Of a stretch of 64,000 nt of DNA, positions 56,850-64,000 are shown in pieces; position 1 is the stretch's first letter, and each line of letters opens with the position of its first letter. The position numbers were made by a program, and so were the translations under genes. The stretch is from NCBI RefSeq assembly GCF_002407205.1, contig NZ_CP023548.1, positions 1,078,501-1,142,500 on the forward strand, given 5' to 3'. The stretch comes from Rhodobacter sp. CZR27. Lineage in GTDB: Bacteria; Pseudomonadota; Alphaproteobacteria; Rhodobacterales; Rhodobacteraceae. The notes below the pieces were generated by a model. That model did no database searches, had not been told where the DNA came from, and was given only the letters and a program-made list of their open reading frames with translations.

Positions 56850-57833
56850 TTGGAACCGTTGCGATGGGGCGTGATGGGCGCCGGCAAGTTCGCCCGCGAA
56901 CACATGGGACCGGCGTTTGCCGCGGCCAGCGGCGCGCGTCTGGTGGCGCTCGCCACCTCGGACCCGGCCAAGGCCGCGCCGTTTGCCGCCTTCGCCGGTC
57001 CGATCCGCCTGCATGACAGCTACGAGGCGCTGCTGTCCGATCCCGAGGTCGAGGCGGTCTACATCCCCTTGCCGAACCATCTGCACGTCGAATGGACGCT
57101 GAAGGCGCTGGAGGCCGGCAAGCATGTGCTGACCGAGAAGCCGATCGCCATGCGCGCCGACGAGATCGACCGGATCATCGCCTTGCGCGACCGGACGGGG
57201 CTGCATGCGGCCGAGGCCTTCATGATCCTGCATCATCCGCAGCGGCAACGCGTGCGGGAACTGGTCGCGGGCGGCGCGATCGGGCCGGTTCGCCATGTCG
57301 ACGTGGCCTTCTCCTACGACAACCGCAGCGACCCGGCCAACATCCGCAACCGGGCCGAGACCGGCGGCGGCGGGCTGCGCGACATCGGGGTCTATGCCTG
57401 CGGCTGCCTGCGCTTTGCAACCGGCGCCGAGCCGGTGGAAGTCGAGGCCCGCATCCAGCGCGAGAACGGCGTGGACACCTGGTCGCAGGTGGTGGGCCGG
57501 ATGCAGGGGCCCGAGGGCGGCTTCACCTTCTCGGCGATGACCTCGATGCGGCTCTTTCCGCGGCAGGAGGTGGTGCTGCAGGGCGACGGCGGCCTGATCC
57601 GCGTGCCGGCGCCCTTCAATGCCGAGATCTTCGGCGAGGTGCGGGTCGAACTGCACCAGCCCGGGTTCATCGCGACGGTGGAGCGGTTCCCCACGGCGCG
57701 CCACTACCGCCTGCAGGTCGAGGCCTTCACCCGCACCGTTCGCGACGGCGCGCCCTATGCCTGTCCGCTGGAATTCAGCCGCGGCACGCAGGCGATGCTC
57801 GACCGCATCCTGTCCGTCGCCCGCGAGATCTGA
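56850..57833 (+). CDS. Gfo/Idh/MocA-family NAD(P)-dependent oxidoreductase
   Basis: A 327-residue oxidoreductase with the Rossmann motif WGVMGAGKFAREHMGPAFA, the family signature EAVYIPLPNHLHVEWTLKAL followed by EAGKHVLTEKPIA, and the C-terminal catalytic region FSYDNRSDPANIRN and GGGGLRDIGVYACGCLRF. The substrate is probably a sugar or cyclitol, but it cannot be named. The start is a TTG at 56850 with GGGGGAAG upstream; no ATG or GTG starts the Rossmann region. Confidence 0.85.
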   Translation: MEPLRWGVMGAGKFAREHMGPAFAAASGARLVALATSDPAKAAPFAAFAGPIRLHDSYEALLSDPEVEAVYIPLPNHLHVEWTLKALEAGKHVLTEKPIAMRADEIDRIIALRDRTGLHAAEAFMILHHPQRQRVRELVAGGAIGPVRHVDVAFSYDNRSDPANIRNRAETGGGGLRDIGVYACGCLRFATGAEPVEVEARIQRENGVDTWSQVVGRMQGPEGGFTFSAMTSMRLFPRQEVVLQGDGGLIRVPAPFNAEIFGEVRVELHQPGFIATVERFPTARHYRLQVEAFTRTVRDGAPYACPLEFSRGTQAMLDRILSVAREI

Positions 57834-57845
57834 CGGCGGCCCGCG

Positions 57846-58661
57846 TCAGTCGGGCGCGCCGAGCAGGAAGCTGACCTGCAGCGCCGAGCGCAGCCGGCCG
57901 AAAGCGGCCCGATCCTTCAGGTCGGCCTCCATCAGCCGCTCGGCGAGGGAGCGGCCGAGGTCGGGGTGGATCACTCCCAGAGCCATGGCCGCCTTGGCAC
58001 GGCGGAACGGCGTCACGCAGCCGATCAGGTAGAAGCGTTCCGACAGCTCGCGCTTCACCTCCTCCGTCACGGGGAAATCCGGGGTTGCATCGGCGCGGAA
58101 CGGCCGGTCGATCCGGCGCAGCAGGCGAGTCAGCGGACCGCCCTCGGCCGGGTCGGTGGTCACGATGCGGCCCTCGATGGCCAGCTTCTTCAGCAGCCGG
58201 TCGAGGAGCGGGCCGCGATCGGCCAGACGATGCAGCACCGAATGCAGGTAGATCACGTCATAGCCGCCCTCGCGGAAGCTGCCCGACATCACGTCGGCCT
58301 CGATCAGGCGGGCGTTGCGGCCTTCGCCCAGAACGGGCTTCAACGCCTCGAGCCGGGCGGGGTCGGCATCGACGACATGGTAGGTGCGGGCCGTGGCTGC
58401 GAGCCAGCCGCTCAGCGGCGAACCGCCCCCCAGTTCGAGCACCTTCTTGCCCGAAAGGTCGCCCAGCCATTCCTTGTGGACGTCGTAAAGCCTGTCGTTG
58501 GCCTCGGGCGAGGCGGCGGACAGGGCGCGTGTCCGCATGCCCTTCCAGAGGTCCGAGGCAAGTCGCGCGGCGGTGTCCAGCGCGTTGCCGATCCTGCCGC
58601 CAACCTCCCCTTTCTGCTTCAGGGCGTCGCGCAACTTCTGCGGCATGGCGTAATTACCCAT
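57846..58661 (-). CDS. Class I SAM-dependent methyltransferase
   Basis: A 271-residue methyltransferase. Motif I is VLELGGGSPLSGWLAAT and the acidic motif II is YHVVDADPARLEAL. Motif IV-like sequence is YDVIYLHSVLHRLADRGPLL. The N-terminal 80 residues are helical with a basic patch. There is no signal peptide. Substrate is unknown. ATG at 58661 has GGAG upstream. It converges on the oxidoreductase gene, 12 bases apart. Confidence 0.82.
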   Translation of the reverse strand: MGNYAMPQKLRDALKQKGEVGGRIGNALDTAARLASDLWKGMRTRALSAASPEANDRLYDVHKEWLGDLSGKKVLELGGGSPLSGWLAATARTYHVVDADPARLEALKPVLGEGRNARLIEADVMSGSFREGGYDVIYLHSVLHRLADRGPLLDRLLKKLAIEGRIVTTDPAEGGPLTRLLRRIDRPFRADATPDFPVTEEVKRELSERFYLIGCVTPFRRAKAAMALGVIHPDLGRSLAERLMEADLKDRAAFGRLRSALQVSFLLGAPD

Positions 58662-58734
58662 CAAAAGAACTCCGGAGACAATCGTGCGGGGCCCGGAACC
58701 CCGCACGGGATGGTAGAAAGGGTGTCCTGCGGCG

Positions 58735-60555
58735 TCAATCGCCCATCGCTTCAAGCTCGTCGATGAAGCCCGCGATCATGCTGAGGCCCTTGTCCCAGAA
58801 CTTCGGATCCGAGGCGTCGAGCCCGAACGGCGCCAGCAACTCCTTGTGGTGCTTCGATCCGCCGGCGGACAGCATCTCGAAATACTTTTCCTGAAAGCCC
58901 GGCGTGCCCTCGGCATAGACCGCGTAGAGCGCGTTCACCAGTCCGTCGCCGAAAGCATAGGCATAGACGTAGAACGGCGAGTGGACGAAATGCGGGATGT
59001 AGGACCAGAAGGTCTCGTAGCCCTCCATGAACTCGAAGGCATCGCCGAGGGACTCGGCCTGCACGCTCATCCAGAGCGCGTTGATGTCCTCGGGCGTGAG
59101 TTCGCCCTGCCGGCGGGCATCGTGCAGCTTGCACTCGAAATCGTAGAAGGCAATCTGGCGCACGACCGTGTTGATCATGTCCTCGACCTTGCCGGCGAGC
59201 AGGGTCTTCCTCTCGGCCGGTGTCCTTGCCGCATCCAGCAGCTTGCGGAAGGTCAGCATCTCGCCGAAGACGCTGGCGGTCTCGGCCAGCGTGAGCGGGG
59301 TGGAGGACAGGAGTTCCCCCTGACCCGCGGCCAGCACCTGATGGACGCCGTGGCCGAGTTCATGCGCCAGCGTCATCACGTCCCGCGGCTTGCCGAGGTA
59401 GTTGAGCATCACGTAGGGGTGGACGGTTGTCACGGTGGGATGCGCGAAGGCGCCCGGGGCCTTGCCGGGCTTCACGCCTGCGTCGATCCAGCCCTTCTCG
59501 AAGAAGGGCTGCGCGATCTCGGCCATCCGCGGCGCGAAGGCGGAATAGGCCGAAAGCACCGTTTCCTTCGCCTCGTCCCAGCCTACCAGCTTCGGCGTCT
59601 CGATGGGCAAGGGAGCGTTGCGGTCCCAGACCTGCAGCCTGTCCAGCCCCATCCACTTCGCCTTCAGCCGGTAGTAGCGATGCGAAAGCTTCGGGTAGGC
59701 CGCCACCACGGCATTGCGCAGCGCCTCGACCACTTCGGGCTCGACCTGGTTCGACAGGTGCCGGCCGTATTGCGGCGAGGGCATCTTGCGCCAGCGGTCG
59801 TGGATCTCCTTCTCCTTCGCCAGCGTGTTGTGGACGCGCGCGAAGAGCTTGATGTTCTTGCCGAACACTTCGGCGAGTGCGCGGGCCGCGGCCTCGCGCT
59901 TCGAGCGGTCCGTATCGGTCAGCAGGTTCAGCGTCGACTCGAGGTTCAGTTCCTCGCCGTCGAGCGTGAAGGTCAGCCCCGCCATCGTCTCGTCGAAGAG
60001 CCGGTTCCACGCGGCCGCGCCCACGGTCGACTCGTCGTGGAGGAAGCGTTCCAGCTCGTCCGAAAGCTGGTGCGGCCGCATCGCGCGCATCCGGTCGAAC
60101 ACCGGCTTGTAGCGGGCGAGGCCTGCGTTCTCGGCCAGCAGCGTCTCGAGATGCGCGTCCTCGAGCCGGTTGAACTCCAGGCTGAAGAACACGAGCGAGG
60201 TGGTGTAGTCGGTCACCTTGTCCTGCGCATCGGCCATGAACTTGGCGCGCTCGCTGTCCATGGTGTTCTGATAGTAGCGCAGGCCTGCGAAGGACATCAG
60301 GCGGCCCGCGGTGATGTCGATCTTCTCGTAGGCCTCCACGCAGGCGAGCAGCCCCTCGGCATCGAGCGAGGCAAGCTTGCCTTCGTAGTTCGCGGCGAAG
60401 TCGGTGCAGGCGTCCTTCAGCCAGGCCATGTCCTGTGCGAATTGCGGAGAGTCGGCGGCGGGATAGAGGTCGCTCAGGTCCCATTCGGGCAGGTTGCCGA
60501 GCGCCCCGGCGCTGGCGTTGGCGTCGAAGACCGGGCGGGGCAGGGGCAGCGTCAT
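58735..60555 (-). CDS. pepF: Oligoendopeptidase F, M3 family
   Basis: A 606-residue cytoplasmic zinc endopeptidase that cuts short peptides. The zinc motif is MTLAHELGHGVHQVLAAGQG at about residue 390, with the third ligand in LTLAETASVFGEM. The N-terminal helical domain (WDLSDLYPAADSPQF) and the C-terminal FSPFY-like HSPFYVYAYAFG match the M3B group. Length suits the family (about 600). Confidence 0.95.
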   Translation of the reverse strand: MTLPLPRPVFDANASAGALGNLPEWDLSDLYPAADSPQFAQDMAWLKDACTDFAANYEGKLASLDAEGLLACVEAYEKIDITAGRLMSFAGLRYYQNTMDSERAKFMADAQDKVTDYTTSLVFFSLEFNRLEDAHLETLLAENAGLARYKPVFDRMRAMRPHQLSDELERFLHDESTVGAAAWNRLFDETMAGLTFTLDGEELNLESTLNLLTDTDRSKREAAARALAEVFGKNIKLFARVHNTLAKEKEIHDRWRKMPSPQYGRHLSNQVEPEVVEALRNAVVAAYPKLSHRYYRLKAKWMGLDRLQVWDRNAPLPIETPKLVGWDEAKETVLSAYSAFAPRMAEIAQPFFEKGWIDAGVKPGKAPGAFAHPTVTTVHPYVMLNYLGKPRDVMTLAHELGHGVHQVLAAGQGELLSSTPLTLAETASVFGEMLTFRKLLDAARTPAERKTLLAGKVEDMINTVVRQIAFYDFECKLHDARRQGELTPEDINALWMSVQAESLGDAFEFMEGYETFWSYIPHFVHSPFYVYAYAFGDGLVNALYAVYAEGTPGFQEKYFEMLSAGGSKHHKELLAPFGLDASDPKFWDKGLSMIAGFIDELEAMGD

Positions 60556-60607
60556 GGGAACTCCTTACTCTGTTCGGGTGGCAAGGTGGCGCGCCGGGGG
60601 CGGGACT

Positions 60608-62215
60608 TCAACCCCGCGACTGGGTCTCGCTGATCGCGAGCAACTCGCGCAGCGAGTCGAGCGTGTCGATTTCCGCCACCGGCTTGTCCTGCCGCCAGCG
60701 CACCATGCGGGGAAAGCGCAACGCGATGCCGGACTTGTGGCGCGGGCTGGCCTGTATGCCTTCGAAGGCGAGTTCGAACACCAGCTGCGGCGGGACGCGC
60801 CGGACGGGGCCGAAACGTTCCAGCGTGTTCCGGCGCACCCAGTCGGTGATCTGGCGGAACTCGGCGTCGGTCAGGCCCGAATAGGCTTTGGTGAAGGGCA
60901 CGAGGTCGTCGCCGTCGCGCACGGCGAAGGTGAAGTCGGTAAAGAGCGTCGCCCGCCGTCCCGCGCCCTGCTGGGCGTAGAGCATCACCGCATCGACCGT
61001 GTAGGGGTCGAGCTTCCACTTCCACCAGTCGCCGCGCTTGCGGCCGACGAAATAGGGCGAGACGCGGCGCTTCAGCATCAGCCCTTCGGCGTTGCGCTCC
61101 CGCGCCGTCAGGCGGACCTCGCCCAGTGCCTCCCATGCGTCGAAGGTGACCAGTGGCGAGGGCGAGATCGGCACGCCCGCCGGAAGCGCCGCGAGGATTG
61201 CCTCGAGCCGCGCGCGGCGGTGCGAGAGGGGGGAGGGGCGCAGATCCTCGCCCGCCTCCTCGAGCAGGTCGTAGGCCAGAAGATGCGCGGGCGCCTCGGC
61301 CAGGATCTTCTTCGGCACGTTGAGCCGCCCGATCCGCTTCTGCAGCGCCGCGAAGGGCATCGGGCCGCTGCCGGTCCAGGCCAGCACCTCGGCGTCGATT
61401 ACGAGGCCCAGGGGCAGGAAGTCGCGCAGCGGTGCAAGGTCGGGGAAGCGGTCGGTGATCAGCTCCTCGCCGCGCGACCAGAGCGCGAAGGCCCCGGCGC
61501 GGTTCACGACCTGGCCGCGGATGCCGTCCCACTTCCATTCCGCGAACCAGTCTTCGGGTAAGCCGAGGCTGTCGGCCTCGGCCTCCAGCGGCGAGGCGAG
61601 GGCAAAGGGGTAGGGTTTCGAGGCGTCGGCCTCGGGGTCATGCGCACCGGTCAGGCTCTCGAAGCTCGTGGTGGCGGGCTTCCAGTCGCCCATGAGACGG
61701 TGGGCGAGCACGGCTTCCTCGACACCCGTCGCCTGTGCGAGCGCGCGCGTCATCAAGCCCTGGCTCACCCCCATGCGGAAGCCGCCGGTGATCAGCTTGT
61801 TGAACAGGAACCGCTCGGGCGTGGTCAGCTGGTCCCAGGCATCGAGGATCGCCTGCCTCCGCACCGGGGCGGGCCGGCCGGTGAGGGCCAGCAACTCGCG
61901 CATCCAGCCGTCGAGCGTGCGGTCGCTCGCATGGCGCGGCTCGGGCAGGACGAGGGAGATCGTCTCGGCGAGGTCGCCGACGATCGGGTGGCATTCCTCG
62001 GTGAGCCAGACCGGCAGGCCGGCGACCTCCGCCGCCCATGTGCGCAGCTCGGTCGCATTTACCGCCCGCTTCGGCCTCCGGCCGGAGAGCAGCGCGATGG
62101 TCCAGACCCGGTCCTCCTCCGGCGCCTCGCGGAAATAGGCGGCAAGCGCCGCGACCTTCTCGCCGGTCTTGGTGGTGCGATCGAGTGCCTCGAACAAGGC
62201 GGCGAAGCGCTTCAT
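60608..62215 (-). CDS. ATP-dependent DNA ligase (cisplatin-resistance/LigB type)
   Basis: A 535-residue ligase. An N-terminal DNA-binding domain (about 1-200) is followed by the nucleotidyl-transfer Lys in WFAEWKWDGIRGQVV, motif III LLAYDLLEEAGED, motif IV EGLMLKRR, motif V WWKWKLDPYTVDAV and an OB domain. This group is encoded beside a metallo-beta-lactamase exonuclease in many bacteria, as here: its ATG overlaps the exonuclease stop (ATGA). It acts in DNA end repair. Confidence 0.92.
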   Translation of the reverse strand: MKRFAALFEALDRTTKTGEKVAALAAYFREAPEEDRVWTIALLSGRRPKRAVNATELRTWAAEVAGLPVWLTEECHPIVGDLAETISLVLPEPRHASDRTLDGWMRELLALTGRPAPVRRQAILDAWDQLTTPERFLFNKLITGGFRMGVSQGLMTRALAQATGVEEAVLAHRLMGDWKPATTSFESLTGAHDPEADASKPYPFALASPLEAEADSLGLPEDWFAEWKWDGIRGQVVNRAGAFALWSRGEELITDRFPDLAPLRDFLPLGLVIDAEVLAWTGSGPMPFAALQKRIGRLNVPKKILAEAPAHLLAYDLLEEAGEDLRPSPLSHRRARLEAILAALPAGVPISPSPLVTFDAWEALGEVRLTARERNAEGLMLKRRVSPYFVGRKRGDWWKWKLDPYTVDAVMLYAQQGAGRRATLFTDFTFAVRDGDDLVPFTKAYSGLTDAEFRQITDWVRRNTLERFGPVRRVPPQLVFELAFEGIQASPRHKSGIALRFPRMVRWRQDKPVAEIDTLDSLRELLAISETQSRG

Positions 62216-63231
62216 TCCACCACGGCCTCGGCAGCGTCCGAGGCTTCGCCCTCGTATTCGGTCGCGACGATGCCCGCGTCGTAGCCCTGTTCCTCCAGCC
62301 AGCGGCGGAAGATGGCGGTGTAGCCGTGGGTGACGAAGACGCGCTCGGCCCCGGTGGCGCGGATCGCGGCGTTCAGACCCGGCCAGTCGGCGTGGTCGGA
62401 CATCACGAAGCCGCGGGCGAGGCCGCGGCGGCGGCGCACCCCTCGCAGCGCCATCCAGCCCGAGGCGAAGGCCTCGGCCGCCGGGCCGAAGCGGTTGGCC
62501 CAGGTGGTCCCCAGCGCCGACGGAGGCGCGATCACCAGCGCGCCGGGGTGGCTCTTGCCGTCGATGCCGGAGCCTGCGTGCAGCGTCGGCGGCAGCGGCA
62601 GCCCCTGCTCGCGCAGGACGGCCGTCGTGGCCTCCACCGCGCCGTGGGTCAGGATTGGCCCGATCGAGGGATCGACCGAGGCCATGATCCGCTGCGCCTT
62701 GCCAAGCGTGTAAGCGCCGATGATCGAGGCCCGGCCCGCAGCGGCGTTCTCGCTCCACCACGTGTTGAGGTCGCCCGCGATCTCGGCCTGCGGCTTCCAT
62801 CGGAACACCGGCAGGCCGAAGGTACATTCCGAGATGAAGGCATGGCAGGCGACCGGCTCGAAGGGCTCCGACAGCCCGTCGGCGTCCGTCTTGTAATCGC
62901 CCGAGACCACCCAGACCTCGCCCGCGCGCTCGATGCGGATCTGGGCCGAGCCCGGCACATGGCCTGCAGGGTGGAACGAGACCGTGACACCGCCGATCTG
63001 GCGGCGCTCGCCGTAGCGGATGGTGGAAAGGTCTATCTCTCCCAGCCGGTAGCGGATCACCGGCGCCGAACCCTCGGTCGCGAGGTAGGAGCCGTGGCCG
63101 AAGCGAGCGTGATCGGAATGGCCATGGGTGATCAGCGCCCGCTCCACCGGGCGCCACGGATCGATGTGGAAACCGCCCTCGGGGCAGCAGATCCCGCGGT
63201 CGGTGAAGGTCAGAAGGGGCTCGCGCGACAT
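62212..63231 (-). CDS. Ligase-associated DNA exonuclease (metallo-beta-lactamase fold)
   Basis: A 339-residue metallo-beta-lactamase/beta-CASP-type nuclease. Zinc motifs are in ITHGHSDHARFGHGS, FHPAGHVPGSAQIRIE, VVSGDYKTDADGL and VTHGYTAIF, with SDHADWPGLN in the C-terminal part. It is the exonuclease partner of the ATP-dependent ligase encoded directly downstream with a 4-base overlap. Lhr helicase and the MPE phosphoesterase of the four-gene form are not adjacent here. Confidence 0.92.
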   Translation of the reverse strand: MSREPLLTFTDRGICCPEGGFHIDPWRPVERALITHGHSDHARFGHGSYLATEGSAPVIRYRLGEIDLSTIRYGERRQIGGVTVSFHPAGHVPGSAQIRIERAGEVWVVSGDYKTDADGLSEPFEPVACHAFISECTFGLPVFRWKPQAEIAGDLNTWWSENAAAGRASIIGAYTLGKAQRIMASVDPSIGPILTHGAVEATTAVLREQGLPLPPTLHAGSGIDGKSHPGALVIAPPSALGTTWANRFGPAAEAFASGWMALRGVRRRRGLARGFVMSDHADWPGLNAAIRATGAERVFVTHGYTAIFRRWLEEQGYDAGIVATEYEGEASDAAEAVVE

Positions 63232-63398
63232 GCTGCGGAGAATAGCGCAGCGCGGAACGCCTGCCAGCCGGACACGACGCCTATTCTTTGGGCAGAGCCG
63301 TCCGATCCCGCGGCAATCAGGGACTGCGCCCTTTCCGCACGCGAATCCGGCTGATTAAAGTCGAGGCAGGACGGCGCAAGAACGGTCGGGGGCGAGGC

Positions 63399-64000
63399 GT
63401 GATCACCTATTTCAACGAGATGTACGAGAAAGGAAGGGTCCGCCCGCCATACCGGCAGCTCGAGGACTGGACTCGCGCCATGCCGGCCGAGCTGCGCGAG
63501 ATGAAGCAGGCCGAGGCCGAGGCGCTGTTCCGCCGCATCGGCATCACCTTCGCGGTCTATGGCGAGGGTGGCGACCCGGACCGGCTGATCCCCTTCGACA
63601 TGTTTCCCCGCGTCTTCACGGCGCGCGAATGGGCGCGGCTGGAGAAGGGCATCAAGCAGCGGGCGCGGGCGCTGAACGCCTTCCTCGTCGATGTCTACGG
63701 GCGCGGCGAGATCGTGCGGGCGGGTCGCGTCCCGGGGCGCCTCGTCTATCGCAACGCAGCCTACGAGAAGGCGGTGGTGGGCTTCGTGCCGCCGAAGGGG
63801 GTCTATTCCCATGTGGTCGGCATCGACCTCGTGCGAACGGGGCCCGAGGAATTCTTCGTGCTCGAGGACAACTGCCGCACGCCCTCGGGAGTGTCCTACA
63901 TGCTGGAAAACCGCGAGATCATGATGCGGATGTTCCCCGAGCTGTTCCGCGAGAACCGCATCGAGCCGGTGGACAGCTACCCCGAGAAGCTGCGTCGCAC
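63399..64000 (+). CDS. Circularly permuted ATP-grasp protein (DUF404/DUF407), N-terminal part
   Basis: About 200 residues of a longer protein are in the window. It begins ITYFNEMYEKGRVRPPYRQL and shows GDPDRLIPFDMFPRVFTARE, VVGFVPPKGVYSHVVGIDLV and LEDNCRTPSGVSYMLENREI, the pattern of circularly permuted ATP-grasp enzymes that are encoded with alpha-E and transglutaminase proteins and probably join small peptides. It starts with a GTG at 63399 (GGGGGCGAGG just upstream); an ATG at 63420 is an alternative. The 3' end is beyond the window. Confidence 0.85.
   Translation, partial: MITYFNEMYEKGRVRPPYRQLEDWTRAMPAELREMKQAEAEALFRRIGITFAVYGEGGDPDRLIPFDMFPRVFTAREWARLEKGIKQRARALNAFLVDVYGRGEIVRAGRVPGRLVYRNAAYEKAVVGFVPPKGVYSHVVGIDLVRTGPEEFFVLEDNCRTPSGVSYMLENREIMMRMFPELFRENRIEPVDSYPEKLRR

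Overview
The window reads as a chromosomal segment of a purple non-sulfur or related alphaproteobacterium of the family Rhodobacteraceae, closest in style to Rhodobacter/Cereibacter sphaeroides. This rests on very high GC, RpoH, CbiZ-type cobinamide salvage, FNR/NnrR-type boxes, and nirK with nirV and nnrU as in denitrifying R. sphaeroides-type strains. No prophage, IS element, rRNA or CRISPR array is visible. One tRNA gene (Pro, TGG) is present. Genes are cut at both ends: mreC at the left and a circularly permuted ATP-grasp protein at the right.

Layout. 1-2.7 kb: mreBC and an acyltransferase. 2.7-4.7 kb: leuA behind a leucine-rich leader peptide and hairpin (attenuator). 4.6-7.5 kb: a denitrification patch with a pseudoazurin-like protein, nirV and nirK, with an exact NnrR box ahead of nirK. 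The pseudoazurin has lost three of its four copper ligands. 7.7-9.2 kb: a secreted protein made of about 19 MORN repeats. 9.4-26.2 kb: housekeeping genes (nadE, pfkB, wrbA, an M48 protease, rimO, an aminotransferase, gpt, lysE-like, fabI, pdxH, a double cold-shock protein, tRNA-Pro, selO, kbl-tdh).

26.4-36.3 kb is a stress-type region. It holds a CYP152-type peroxygenase with a 28-residue membrane peptide behind it, a large-subunit catalase, small secreted or membrane proteins, a DUF3618/holin-like/Gly-rich operon, a flavin-type general stress protein and a PsiE-like protein. Several of these genes carry promoter-like GGAAC-N16/17-CGTT elements at the right distance and orientation, as recognised by EcfG-type general-stress sigma factors. 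One more lies at 14.3 kb ahead of a PRC-barrel gene. This shared control is the most coherent system in the window.

36.3-44.5 kb: mtnA, DUF1178, NUDIX, a gpx-HDAC-thpR overlapping operon, nnrU, a Kdo-transferase-family gene and an FNR-box-controlled di-heme cytochrome c peroxidase. 45.9-51.4 kb: a cobalamin riboswitch followed by btuB-btuF-btuC-btuD-cbiZ, overlapping genes for B12/cobinamide import and remodelling; btuB differs in base composition. 51.5-51.8 kb: a striking 7-bp tandem array of about 39 copies. 51.8-64 kb: a hybrid histidine kinase, DUF6476, a pseudouridine synthase, rpoH followed by degenerate hairpin repeats, UPF0314, a Gfo/Idh/MocA oxidoreductase, a methyltransferase, pepF, an ATP-dependent DNA ligase with its partner exonuclease, and the truncated ATP-grasp gene.

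All functional names come from motif and family recognition by eye. No database search was run.
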